Shown one piece after another: positions 31,367-39,395 of a stretch of 64,000 nt of DNA. Under the pieces are notes generated by a model. The model saw nothing but the letters and a program-made list of their open reading frames with translations, searched no databases and was not told the DNA's origin. Made by a program: the position numbers and the translations under genes. The stretch's first letter is position 1. The number at the start of each line of letters is the position of its first letter. Source of the DNA: Thermoleophilia bacterium (lineage in GTDB: Bacteria; Actinomycetota; Thermoleophilia; Gaiellales; SKUG01); assembly GCA_025964555.1 (NCBI GenBank), contig JAOPYQ010000015.1, positions 124,001 through 188,000 of the forward strand, read 5' to 3'.

Positions 31367-31561
31367 CTAGGCAGTCAGCTCGTAGAGAAAGCCGTCCCGG
31401 CCCTCCACGATCTCCACCAGGCGCTGCGCCTCGGAAGTGGCTTCGACACAGTCGAACGCCCGCGATTCACGCGCCAGGAGGAGAGCCTCTCGGCGGAGCC
31501 AGCGCTGCATGCGTCGGCGTCGGTAGTGCATCGTGAGCGAGTGAGCCATGTCGGATTCCAT
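31367..31561 (-). CDS. Small basic hypothetical protein
   Basis: 64 residues, not recognised. Arg-rich helix ('MHYRRRRMQRWLRREALLLARESRAF' in part) then an acidic end 'LVEIVEGRDGFLYELTA'. GC-rich third codon positions agree with coding. TGAGGA directly abuts ATG 31561, so ATG 31549 (twelve bases further) may be the real start, giving 60 residues. Downstream of the HTH-receiver gene and perhaps in its transcript. Confidence 0.45.
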   Translation of the reverse strand: MESDMAHSLTMHYRRRRMQRWLRREALLLARESRAFDCVEATSEAQRLVEIVEGRDGFLYELTA

Positions 31562-31742
31562 TCCTCAGTTGACCTGTACCCTGCTGTCGCACTCGACGCC
31601 GTTCGGCGTTTCACGAGGGCCACGCGTTGGCCCGGACTACGCGATCGGCGGAACCGTGCCTCGCGTGCGCGCGCACGCGCGCGCGTGAAGTGGGTTGCGT
31701 CAGAGCTGTGCCGAGGGGCGGGTCGACGAGGCCGGCGGTCGC

Positions 31743-32318
31743 TCAGCTGCGAGCGGCAGCCGCCGCGGCGGCCGCATGCTGCTCGATGAGGCGCCGGCTG
31801 GTGACGACGAGCTCGCGGATGTCGAACGGCTTGGCGATGAACGCGTCTGCGCCGAGTTCGCGCGATCGCTCCTCGACTCGCGGACCAAGTGCACTCATCG
31901 CGAGCACTGGCACCTTCACGCCGAACTGTGAGAGGTACTTCATGACCTGGAAGCCATCGATGCCCGGCATCATGATGTCCAGCAGCACGAGCGATGGTGG
32001 CGACTGGTCGAGCGAATCGAGCCCCAGCAGACCGCTCTCGGCCTCGGCGACGTCGAACCCGACCGCCGAGAACGCCTCGCGCAGGACATAGCGAATCGAC
32101 GGGTCGTCATCGATCACGAGTACGGCCGGCTTCGCGTTCGGCATCACGGTCCGTGCCAGGCGCTGGACCTCGCTCGCACGGAAACGACGGTGGCCACCGG
32201 CCGTCCGCTGCTCTTCGAGCTTGCCGTCGGCTGCCCAGTTGCGAACGGTCGTCGCGCTGACCCGAAGGATCTGCGCGGCCTCGTTCACCGTGAGGAATTC
32301 GTCGTTGGAATGCGACAT
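31743..32318 (-). CDS. HTH-receiver regulator divergent from flagellin
   Basis: 191 residues. Residues 8-56 are a MerR/excisionase-type winged HTH ('LTVNEAAQILRVSATTVRNW' with AGGHRRF wing). Residues ~65-180 are a receiver domain: acidic pocket D70-D71, phosphoacceptor D114 (LLDIMMPG), S142 and K163 (KPF). DNA-binding-first, receiver-last is the reverse of ordinary response regulators. An Ala run (182-189) ends the protein. Transcribed away from the first flagellin with a 204-bp shared region, so flagellin control is a natural guess. No cognate kinase adjoins. Confidence 0.85.
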   Translation of the reverse strand: MSHSNDEFLTVNEAAQILRVSATTVRNWAADGKLEEQRTAGGHRRFRASEVQRLARTVMPNAKPAVLVIDDDPSIRYVLREAFSAVGFDVAEAESGLLGLDSLDQSPPSLVLLDIMMPGIDGFQVMKYLSQFGVKVPVLAMSALGPRVEERSRELGADAFIAKPFDIRELVVTSRRLIEQHAAAAAAAARS

Positions 32319-32386
32319 ATCCCGCAGCGCCTACCCGGCATGCGACGCATCGAACCCACCTGCTCATGCGTACCCTTGCGAGTCAC

Positions 32387-32399
32387 TTTTGCAGATTTG
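32387..32399 (+). promoter_or_regulatory. Shared upstream box, flagellin 1 copy
   Basis: TTTTGCAGATTTG, 12 bp before the -35 of the flagellin 1 promoter. The same box with one change (C for T) precedes flagellin 2. Candidate activator site, possibly for the adjacent HTH-receiver protein. Confidence 0.4.
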
Positions 32400-32410
32400 G
32401 CGATTAGCTA

Positions 32411-32438
32411 TAAAGGTCTTGGCGAGGTGTGCCGATGC
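32411..32438 (+). promoter_or_regulatory. Sigma28-like promoter of flagellin 1
   Basis: TAAA (32411-32414), 16 nt, GCCGATGC (32431-32438), close to the sigma28 consensus TAAA-N15-GCCGATAA. Predicted leader is ~75-80 nt. Confidence 0.7.
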
Positions 32439-32451
32439 GCCTTTCGTTGGA

Positions 32452-32514
32452 GCGACAGGATGTTGCGCCACTCCCTCGGGGGATATCGGGGGGGACACTT
32501 ATCGTCACGGAGGA
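32452..32514 (+). promoter_or_regulatory. Possible CsrA leader of flagellin 1
   Basis: Hairpin GCGACA-GGA-TGTTGC (32452-32466) exposes GGA in its loop, and the Shine-Dalgarno region ACGGAGGAC (GGA at 32509-32514) carries further GGA motifs. Two-site leaders of this kind are what CsrA uses to block flagellin translation in Bacillus. Confidence 0.45.
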
Positions 32515-32522
32515 CGACCACC

Positions 32523-33356
32523 ATGGGTCTTCGGATCAACACCAACATCGATTCGTTCAATGCGCATCGAAATCTCTCGGCTACGTCGAACCGCATGGCG
32601 AAGTCAATGGAGAAGCTCAGCTCGGGTTTCCGCATCAATCGCGCCGGAGACGACGCAGCCGGACTCGGCATCTCGGAGCGGCTTCGCAGCCAGATCCGTG
32701 GCGTCGCCCAGGCATCCCGCAACGCCCAGGACGGCATCAGCATGGTGCAGTCGGCGGAAGGCGCGATGACCGAGCTCCACTCGATCCTGCACCGTGTCCG
32801 CGAGCTCGCGGTCCAGTACCTCAATGGTACGAACGGCCCGGAATCGCGCATGGCGATCACCACCGAAGTCAACCAGCTCGGCCTCGAGCTCCAGCGCATG
32901 GTGACCGGCTCGCAGTTCAACGGCGTCAACCTGCTGACCGGCGCGGCGTCGATCAACCTGCAGGTCGGACCGAACGCAGGCGGCACGAACGTGCTGAACT
33001 TCGCGCTCGGCGACATGGCGACGGCGCCTTCTGGCGGCCAGGTCTACACCGCGGTGATCTCGGACTTCGTTGCCGGCACCACCACGACGCTGCTCAACGA
33101 CATCAACCTGCTCGTCGACCAGGTGTCGACCCAGCGCGCCAACATGGGCGCGGTGCAGAACCGCCTCGAGTACACGGTCAACGCGCTCGGCATCTACCAG
33201 GAGAACCTCATGTCAGCCGAGAGCCGAATCCGAGACGTTGACATGGCGCAGGAGATGACGAACTTCACGAAGCTGCAGGTCCTCCAGCAGAGCGGCACCG
33301 CGATGCTCGCCCAGGCGAACATGTCTGGCCAGAGCATCCTGAGCCTCCTGCAGTAA
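32523..33356 (+). CDS. fliC: Flagellin 1
   Basis: 277 residues, a minimal flagellin. N-terminal D0/D1 ('MGLRINTNIDSFNAHRNL', 'SSGFRINRAGDDAAGLGISE') and C-terminal D1/D0 ('RLEYTVNALGIYQENL', 'ESRIRDVDMAQEMTNFTK', ending SILSLLQ) are intact; the variable D2/D3 part is only ~50 residues. ATG 32523 follows GGAGGAC. Exported by the flagellar secretion system to form the filament. About 75% similar by eye to flagellin 2 downstream. Confidence 0.96.
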   Translation: MGLRINTNIDSFNAHRNLSATSNRMAKSMEKLSSGFRINRAGDDAAGLGISERLRSQIRGVAQASRNAQDGISMVQSAEGAMTELHSILHRVRELAVQYLNGTNGPESRMAITTEVNQLGLELQRMVTGSQFNGVNLLTGAASINLQVGPNAGGTNVLNFALGDMATAPSGGQVYTAVISDFVAGTTTTLLNDINLLVDQVSTQRANMGAVQNRLEYTVNALGIYQENLMSAESRIRDVDMAQEMTNFTKLQVLQQSGTAMLAQANMSGQSILSLLQ

Positions 33357-33369
33357 GGCCGGTCTCCGA

Positions 33370-33405
33370 GGGGTCACGATCACGCAGCGACGTGATCGTG
33401 ACCCC
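33370..33405 (+). terminator. Terminator after flagellin 1
   Basis: Perfect 15-bp stem GGGGTCACGATCACG (33370-33384) and CGTGATCGTGACCCC (33391-33405) with loop CAGCGA, 13 bp after the stop. Separates the two flagellin transcripts. Confidence 0.85.
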
Positions 33406-33437
33406 GTCCTCCGGCCCCCCTCGCCCAATGCGAGGGT

Positions 33438-33450
33438 TTTTGCAGATCTG
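33438..33450 (+). promoter_or_regulatory. Shared upstream box, flagellin 2 copy
   Basis: TTTTGCAGATCTG, differing at one base from the flagellin 1 copy, 19 bp before the -35. Confidence 0.4.
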
Positions 33451-33469
33451 ACAACTTGCATTCCTTCGC

Positions 33470-33497
33470 TCAAGACACTGTGAAGCTTGTCCGATGT
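33470..33497 (+). promoter_or_regulatory. Sigma28-like promoter of flagellin 2
   Basis: TCAA (33470-33473), 16 nt, TCCGATGT (33490-33497). Same layout as the flagellin 1 and fliM sites but with a weaker -10. Confidence 0.55.
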
Positions 33498-33509
33498 GGC
33501 TGGTGACGC

Positions 33510-33570
33510 GACAGCAGGAAGCTGTCTCGCACTCTCGGTTGAACCGAGAGGTCACCATCGTCACGGAGGA
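33510..33570 (+). promoter_or_regulatory. Possible CsrA leader of flagellin 2
   Basis: Hairpin GACAGC-AGGAA-GCTGTC (33510-33526) presents GGA in its loop; a second hairpin CTCTCGGT-TGA-ACCGAGAG follows (33532-33550); the Shine-Dalgarno ACGGAGGAC has two GGA. The 19 bases ATCGTCACGGAGGACGACC (33557-33575) are identical to 32501-32519 before flagellin 1. Confidence 0.5.
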
Positions 33571-33578
33571 CGACCGTC

Positions 33579-34436
33579 ATGGGTCTGCGCATCAACACCA
33601 ACATCGAGGCATTCAACGGACATCGCAACCTGTCCGGAACCTCGGCCAAGATCGCGAAGTCGATGGAGAAGCTCAGCTCGGGCTTCCGCATCAACCGCGC
33701 CGGCGACGATGCAGCAGGTCTCGGTATCTCCGAGCGGATGCGAAGCCAGATCCGCGGTGTGGCGCAGGCTCAGCGCAACGCCCAGGACGGCATCAGCATG
33801 GTGCAGACCGCTGAAGGCTCGATGACCGAGCTGCACTCGATCCTCCACCGGGTTCGAGAGCTCGCGGTCCAGTACCTCAATGATACGAACGGCCCTGAGG
33901 CCCGCATGGCGATCACCACCGAGGTGCAGCAGCTCGACGCCGAGCTGCAGCGAATGATCACCGGGGCCAACTTCAACGGCACCGGACTGCTCAACAACCC
34001 GGCGGCGATCACCCTCCAGGTCGGGCCGAACGCAACCGCAACCGACCAGCTCGTCTTCAACCTGCTCGACCTCACCGCGATGGGTTCGACCTCCGCCCCG
34101 AACAACCCGCTGGCGACGACCATGGCGAACTTCGTCGCGGGCAACATGACGGGCGGCACGGGCAACGTGCTCGACGACATCGACTCCTTCGTCACGCAGA
34201 TCTCCACTGCCCGCGCACAGATGGGCGCGATCCAGAATCGACTTGAGTACACCGTGAACGCACTCGGCATCTACCAGGAGAACCTCATGGCTGCCGAGAG
34301 CCGCATCCGCGACGTGGACATGGCGCAGGAAATGACCAACTTCACCAAGCTGCAGGTCCTGCAGCAGAGCGGCACGGCGATGCTCGCGCAGGCGAACCAG
34401 TCGAGCCAGAGCGTCCTCCAGCTCCTCCAGGGCTAG
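33579..34436 (+). CDS. fliC: Flagellin 2
   Basis: 285 residues. The same conserved D0/D1 arms as flagellin 1 ('MGLRINTNIEAFNGHRNL', 'RIRDVDMAQEMTNFTKLQVL'), with a different, slightly longer centre ('TAMGSTSAPNNPLATTMANF'). Tandem duplication with its own promoter and terminator suggests differential expression or a mixed filament. ATG 33579 has GGAGGAC upstream. Confidence 0.96.
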   Translation: MGLRINTNIEAFNGHRNLSGTSAKIAKSMEKLSSGFRINRAGDDAAGLGISERMRSQIRGVAQAQRNAQDGISMVQTAEGSMTELHSILHRVRELAVQYLNDTNGPEARMAITTEVQQLDAELQRMITGANFNGTGLLNNPAAITLQVGPNATATDQLVFNLLDLTAMGSTSAPNNPLATTMANFVAGNMTGGTGNVLDDIDSFVTQISTARAQMGAIQNRLEYTVNALGIYQENLMAAESRIRDVDMAQEMTNFTKLQVLQQSGTAMLAQANQSSQSVLQLLQG

Positions 34437-34509
34437 TACACACACCTTGCCGGTTGACGGCACGGGTCCTCGTCGGTCAACGCACCGTCCGGCGAGATGC
34501 CCCTCAGGT

Positions 34510-34549
34510 CACGATGGTCGGATCCCTTCCGGGGGCTCCGGCCATCGTG
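34510..34549 (+). terminator. Terminator after flagellin 2
   Basis: Arms CACGATGGTCGGA (34510-34522) and TCCGGCCATCGTG (34537-34549), 13 bp with one wobble, followed by TTCTTCC. Lies between convergent genes and may serve both. Confidence 0.7.
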
Positions 34550-34574
34550 TTCTTCCGGGGTCGATCGCGAATCC

Positions 34575-36188
34575 CTAGAGCACGATGCCGGTCGCCTCGC
34601 GCCGCGGATCGCCGGCGGCGAACGGACGCCCACCCCGCAGGGCGGTTCCGTTGGTCGTCCCGAAGAACGAGTCACGAACCGGCCATCGCACGAGCTCGAA
34701 TTCGCTCGCGAGTTCGTCGAGTGCAGCGTCGTCAAGACCGGGTTCGGCGTGCAGCACGCGACCGTCCCACGCGAATCGCGGCGCGCGGATCGCTTCCTCG
34801 AGCGGTGTTCCGTGCCACATGCGTTCGAGGATCTGGGCGATCGCGTGCGGGATGCGATCGCTGCCCGCGGAGCCGAGCTGCACGAGCGTGCGCGGGCTCG
34901 TGAGGATCGCGGGAGTCATCATGCTCGGCACGGTGCTGCCCGCCATGCGCACGATCGTGTGGTCGTACTCGGCGAGCATGTTGTTGAGCTGGATGCCCGA
35001 GCCGGGGATGAAGTCGCCAGCGCCGTAGCCAACCGTGGTCGTGGCGCCGCACATGAGCCCGTCCGCATCGATCGCCGAGACGTGGGTGGTGTTGGGCGAA
35101 CGCGCGAAGCCGCCGCCGTCGGCATCGGCGTCGGGCGCGCCACCGCGGTCGTGGAACGCATCGGCGACCGCGTCACGCACCGAGTCGGGACGATCGCCTC
35201 CGAGCCGCGACGGCACGACCTCCTCGCCGTGCTCGGGCACGCGCGTGCGCGGCGGGTCGAGCTGACGCATGACGCGCACGAGCGCGCGACCGACCGCCAG
35301 GTCCCGCGAGGGTCGACGACCCCCTGCCGCGAGCGCGGGGTCCGGGCGGGCGTCGAGCATCTCCTGCAGCAGGCGCACCGCGATGCCGCCGCCCATCGAC
35401 GGCTCGGGATTGGCGTACATGCAGACGTCGCCGACGCAGAGCATGTCGGGCACCCGCTCGTGCACGGCGTAGCGAATCAGGTCGGTGCGCGAGATCCGAG
35501 CGCCGCGCGTGTCGCTCCACTCCATGAGCGCGTCGGCGAGGGCCCCGGTGTAGAGCGATTCGCCGTCGGTGGCGGCGAGGTCCTCGATCGCGGCGGCGTG
35601 CGCGCTCTGGCGAAAGATGTCGCCCTCGCCGCGGATCGTGCCGCCCGGGTACCAGATCTCCTTGCCGTGCGGATCGCGCGCGATGAGCGGTCCGTTGGCG
35701 ATATGTTCGCCGGCTTGCGTGCGGGTGAGCTCCACGCCGTCTCGAGCGAGTGCGATCGACGGCGCCAAGGCTTCGGCGAACGGGATCCGCCCGAACCGCC
35801 GAGACGCGTGCGCGATGCCGCGCGACACCCCGGGCACCGCCACCGATGCCGGCCCCGTTCCGTAGCGAAGCACCGTGCCGTCGAGCTCGAGCGCGTGGGT
35901 TTCCCACGGGGCGAGCGTCGGGCGGGCCTCGAGTCCCGGCTGGCGCGAGAAGAAGTCCACGAGCACGGGAGCCAGGTCGTTCGTTCCGCCGCCCACGATC
36001 AGGAATCCGCCGCCGCCGAACGACGTCAGGGTCGGCTCGCACACGCAGCCCGCCGCGACCATCGCGACGACCGCATCGACGGCATTTCCGCCTGCTTCGA
36101 GCACGTCGGCGCCCACTCGGGCGACGGCTTCATGGCCCGCCGCGACCGCTCCGGCTCCGCGGCCGGCGCGCGTCTGCGCTCCTGACAC
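34575..36188 (-). CDS. ggt: Gamma-glutamyltransferase-family protein
   Basis: 537 residues. Ntn hydrolase that self-cleaves before the nucleophile T367 in 'PNTTHVSAID'; 'GSAGSDRIPHAI' corresponds to the family's Gly-rich glutamate-binding turn and 'PEPSMGGG' precedes cleavage. Members hydrolyse or transfer gamma-glutamyl groups (glutathione) or cephalosporin side chains. No Sec signal is evident, so it may be cytoplasmic. Transcribed divergently from the leucine dehydrogenase-type gene. Confidence 0.9.
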   Translation of the reverse strand: MSGAQTRAGRGAGAVAAGHEAVARVGADVLEAGGNAVDAVVAMVAAGCVCEPTLTSFGGGGFLIVGGGTNDLAPVLVDFFSRQPGLEARPTLAPWETHALELDGTVLRYGTGPASVAVPGVSRGIAHASRRFGRIPFAEALAPSIALARDGVELTRTQAGEHIANGPLIARDPHGKEIWYPGGTIRGEGDIFRQSAHAAAIEDLAATDGESLYTGALADALMEWSDTRGARISRTDLIRYAVHERVPDMLCVGDVCMYANPEPSMGGGIAVRLLQEMLDARPDPALAAGGRRPSRDLAVGRALVRVMRQLDPPRTRVPEHGEEVVPSRLGGDRPDSVRDAVADAFHDRGGAPDADADGGGFARSPNTTHVSAIDADGLMCGATTTVGYGAGDFIPGSGIQLNNMLAEYDHTIVRMAGSTVPSMMTPAILTSPRTLVQLGSAGSDRIPHAIAQILERMWHGTPLEEAIRAPRFAWDGRVLHAEPGLDDAALDELASEFELVRWPVRDSFFGTTNGTALRGGRPFAAGDPRREATGIVL

Positions 36189-36331
36189 GCTGGTTCTCCC
36201 GTCGAACGAGGACCGATTCGGCGATCGCCGGTACGGTCGTACATCGATCGTATGCTAGCATCGAGCGGCTGCCCGAGGCGCCGTGATTCCACGCGAACAT
36301 GCGCATCGGCGCTCTGTCCGCCCCCGGTTTA

Positions 36332-36345
36332 TGACAGGAATGTCA
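36332..36345 (+). promoter_or_regulatory. Palindrome in the leucine dehydrogenase leader
   Basis: TGACA-GGAA-TGTCA, a perfect 5-bp dyad 30 bp before the start codon. Possible repressor operator. Confidence 0.3.
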
Positions 36346-36375
36346 GTCGCCTCTCTTCAGGAAGGTTTCTTCTTC

Positions 36376-37563
36376 ATGAGCACGATCACGCCGACCTCGA
36401 CCACCGAGATCGCGCAGGCCGCTGACGCGGCCGGCCTCGAGCTGTTCGACCTGATGAACGAGTACCAGTACGAGCAGGTGGTCATGTGCCACGAGCCGTA
36501 CACGAACCTGCGGGCGATCATCTGCATCCACAACACGACGCTCGGACCGGCGCTCGGCGGCATCCGCATGTGGCCCTACCAGAACGAGCGCGAGGCGATC
36601 GTCGACGCGATGCGCCTGGCGCGCGGCATGACGTTCAAGGCAGCGGTCTCCGGCCTCAACCTGGGCGGCGGCAAGACGGTCGTCATCGGCGACCCGCGCA
36701 AGGACAAGTCCGAGGCGCTGTTCCGCGCGCTCGGCCGCTTCGTCGATACGCTCAACGGCCGCTACATCGCAGCCGAGGACGTCGGCACCGCCACGCAGGA
36801 CATGGACTACGTCGCGATGGAGACGCCGTTCGTCACGGGCATCGACGCCGCCGGCGGCTCGGGCGACCCGTCGCCGATGACCGCGCTCGGCGTGTTCCAG
36901 GGCATCCGCGCCGCCGCCAAGAAGGCGTACGGCACGCACAAGCTCGAAGGACTTCGCGTGTCGATGCAGGGCTGCGGCCACGTCGGCACCTACCTCGCGC
37001 AGCACCTTGCCGAAGCCGGCGCGGTGCTCACGGTGACTGACATCCACGAGGACAACATCGAGCGCGTCACGAGCGCGTCCGGTGCGGCGAGCGTGTCACC
37101 CGAGAAGATCTACGACGTGCCGACTGACATCTTCGCGCCGTGCGCGCTCGGTGGCATCGTCAACCCCGAGAACCTCGATCGCCTCATGGCATCGGGCGAC
37201 CTGAAGATCATCGCGGGTGCCGCCAACAACGTGCTCGACCACGATTCGACCGGTCAGCTGCTGCACGACCGCGGCATCCTGTACGCCCCCGACTACGTCA
37301 TCAACGCGGGTGGCCTCATCAACGTGTCGGAGGAGCTGGGCGGCTACAACATCGACCAGGCTCGCAAGCGCGTCGAGAAGATCTACGACAACCTGACCCG
37401 CGTCTTCACGCTCGCCGACGAGCTCGGCATCCCGCCGCACCGGGCCGCGGAGAAGGTCGCACTCGAGCGCATCGCGATGGTTCGCCCGATCGCCGACGTC
37501 TACACCGGACGCGCGCGCACGAGCTGGCAGCACAAGCCGATCGCCCTGCAGCACAAGGGCTAG
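36376..37563 (+). CDS. Leucine/Glu/Phe/Val dehydrogenase-type enzyme
   Basis: 395 residues. Oxidative deamination of a branched-chain amino acid with NAD+ is most likely. Substrate residues K88 ('GMTFKAAV') and catalytic K100 ('GGGKTVVIGDP'), 'LGPALGGIRMWPY' and the NAD-binding 'GCGHVGTYLAQHL' are present. ATG 36376 follows an AGGAAGG site; the upstream in-frame ATG 36283 would add 31 unrelated residues. ~30 residues longer than Bacillus LeuDH at the C-terminus (TSWQHKPIALQHKG). The rhomboid gene follows 23 bp later. Confidence 0.9.
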   Translation: MSTITPTSTTEIAQAADAAGLELFDLMNEYQYEQVVMCHEPYTNLRAIICIHNTTLGPALGGIRMWPYQNEREAIVDAMRLARGMTFKAAVSGLNLGGGKTVVIGDPRKDKSEALFRALGRFVDTLNGRYIAAEDVGTATQDMDYVAMETPFVTGIDAAGGSGDPSPMTALGVFQGIRAAAKKAYGTHKLEGLRVSMQGCGHVGTYLAQHLAEAGAVLTVTDIHEDNIERVTSASGAASVSPEKIYDVPTDIFAPCALGGIVNPENLDRLMASGDLKIIAGAANNVLDHDSTGQLLHDRGILYAPDYVINAGGLINVSEELGGYNIDQARKRVEKIYDNLTRVFTLADELGIPPHRAAEKVALERIAMVRPIADVYTGRARTSWQHKPIALQHKG

Positions 37564-37586
37564 GCGACCAGCGAGGCAGGCTCGGC

Positions 37587-38396
37587 ATGTTCCTGCCGCT
37601 CAAGGACGCGCTGCCGACCGGTCGAGTGCCGATCGTCACGATCGCGCTCATCCTCGTGAACGTGCTGGTGTTCGCGCTTGGCTACCTGCCGGCAGACCGC
37701 CAGGCGCAGGGCTCGACGCGCCAGATCAGCCAGCACGACGTGTGGCTGGTCGAGTACGGCACGATCCCCTGCGAGGTGAGTGGACGCTGCGCCAACCAGG
37801 ACGCGGTCGTGGTGGTCGACGGTGGCCTGCTCGATCCGCAGCCGCGCCAGGTGAGCGCCCAGGTCGACCAGCACGCCCCTGCGCTCACGCTCATCACGAG
37901 CATGTTCCTGCACGGCGGCTTCCTGCACCTCGCGTTCAACCTGCTGTTCCTCTGGGTGTTCGGCAACAACGTCGAGGACGCGATGCACCCGCTCGGGTTC
38001 CTGGGCTTCTACCTGCTCGCCGGCATGGCCGCGGGCGTCGCACAGGTGCTGGTGGCGGCGAGCGCCGTCGCTCCGACCGTGGGCGCGAGCGGGGCGATCG
38101 CCGCGGTCATCGGTGCGTACCTGTTCCTCTACCCGCGCGTGAAGGTGCTGACGATCGTGCTGCCGATCCCGTTCCCCTTCTGGATGCGCGCATGGGTCGT
38201 GGCCGGGGGCTGGGGTCTCCTCCAGTTCCTGGCGACGTGGAAGAGCCTGTTCGCTCCGGCGGCGCTCGATGGCGGCGTTGCCTACATGGCGCACTTCGCC
38301 GGCTTCGCGATCGGGCTGGCGACGATCGGGTTCTTCGCCGAGCGTCGCAACCCGCTCTACCTGCAGCTGTACGGCAGCGAGCGCCGACAGGAGTGA
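37587..38396 (+). CDS. Rhomboid-family intramembrane protease
   Basis: 269 residues. Catalytic S169 in 'GASGA' and H236 in 'AHFAGF', plus 'HGGFLHLAFNLLFLWVFGNNVE' split over L1/TM2 (His, Asn). Six or more transmembrane segments; a ~60-residue extracytoplasmic loop after TM1 has two Cys. Cuts membrane protein substrates within the bilayer. Starts 23 bp after the dehydrogenase and is convergent with the next gene. Confidence 0.9.
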   Translation: MFLPLKDALPTGRVPIVTIALILVNVLVFALGYLPADRQAQGSTRQISQHDVWLVEYGTIPCEVSGRCANQDAVVVVDGGLLDPQPRQVSAQVDQHAPALTLITSMFLHGGFLHLAFNLLFLWVFGNNVEDAMHPLGFLGFYLLAGMAAGVAQVLVAASAVAPTVGASGAIAAVIGAYLFLYPRVKVLTIVLPIPFPFWMRAWVVAGGWGLLQFLATWKSLFAPAALDGGVAYMAHFAGFAIGLATIGFFAERRNPLYLQLYGSERRQE

Positions 38397-38419
38397 CCTG
38401 CCGGCGCTCGGGCTGCGCG

Positions 38420-39361
38420 TCAGAACTCGAAGGTCGTCACGATCGGATCGTGGTCGGAGAATCCTTCGGCGCGCACGGGGTCGGCGTGCAGCGTCTTGAG
38501 CGAGCGGGTGGAGACGTGCGGGATCTGCACCGTCTCGACCTTCTTGGCGAGGTTGGCAGAGACGAGCATCTGGTCGAACTGCACGTGCTTTCGCCCGTCG
38601 CGCCACGAGAAGCGCTTCTGGGACGGGATCTCGCTCGTGACGTCGACGAGCGCGGCGCCACGCTTGGTCTGGCGCAGGGGCGCGAACTCCGGCTCGCTGC
38701 GCTCCATGTTCAGGTCGCCGGCGACGATGACGGCCGAGCGTGCATCGATAGCCTGCAGGCCCTGGGCGAAGTGCGCGACCGTCGTTGCCTGCTCCGCGCG
38801 CTTGAGCGCGGCGTCCTCGAGACCGAGCTTGGAGGTGAAGTGGTTGGCGAGGACCCAGAGCGACTGCACGCCCTGCCTCGCCTGCTCGCGACCGCGGATG
38901 ACGAACTGGGCGACGAGCGGCGGTCGGGTGAAGAGCTTGGTGCCGCGGTCCTTCGGGTTCATGCGCTGGGGGTCGACCTGCATCACCTGGACCAGGTCCA
39001 CGGCCTCGTTGCGGTACAGGATCGCGTTGTCGATGCCGCGCGGGTCGCTGCCCTCGCGCAGCAGCGGCGTGTAGCCGAGCGCCTTGATAGCAGGATCCTT
39101 GACGAGGTCCTGGAGCACCTTGAGGTTCTCGACCTCCTGCATCGTGATGATGTCGGGCCCGCCGAGCGCGTCGCGGATCGCGGTCGCCAGCTTGGAGATG
39201 TGCTCCTTGTAGCCAACGCGATCGGAGATCGGCTCCTGCGTGGACTTGTCGTCACGCGTGTCGAACAGGTTGTGCGCGTTGAGCTGGCCGACGCGCAGCT
39301 GGCCCTCGGCCCGGAGGGCGATCGGCTCGAACTTCTGGGTGGTGTTCGGCAGGACCTGCAT
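38420..39361 (-). CDS. Endonuclease/exonuclease/phosphatase family protein
   Basis: 313 residues of EEP fold. Metal Glu in 'ITMQEVENL', 'LWVLANHFTSK', catalytic 'VAGDLNM' and terminal 'GFSDHDPIVTTF' match secreted nuclease-like (ExeM-type) enzymes. No signal peptide seen at MQVLPNTTQK. Two tandem palindromes lie 35-64 bp before its start, so the gene is probably repressed by a TetR-family protein encoded elsewhere. Confidence 0.85.
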   Translation of the reverse strand: MQVLPNTTQKFEPIALRAEGQLRVGQLNAHNLFDTRDDKSTQEPISDRVGYKEHISKLATAIRDALGGPDIITMQEVENLKVLQDLVKDPAIKALGYTPLLREGSDPRGIDNAILYRNEAVDLVQVMQVDPQRMNPKDRGTKLFTRPPLVAQFVIRGREQARQGVQSLWVLANHFTSKLGLEDAALKRAEQATTVAHFAQGLQAIDARSAVIVAGDLNMERSEPEFAPLRQTKRGAALVDVTSEIPSQKRFSWRDGRKHVQFDQMLVSANLAKKVETVQIPHVSTRSLKTLHADPVRAEGFSDHDPIVTTFEF

Positions 39362-39395
39362 GCTCTCGACATCCTTGTCTCGGCGTTCCGCTTAC

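Noticed and set aside
31665-31690. Alternating G-C/purine-pyrimidine tract near 31665-31690
   Set aside because: Could be a terminator or Z-DNA tract behind the HTH-receiver gene, but simple sequence in GC-rich DNA makes it weak evidence of function.
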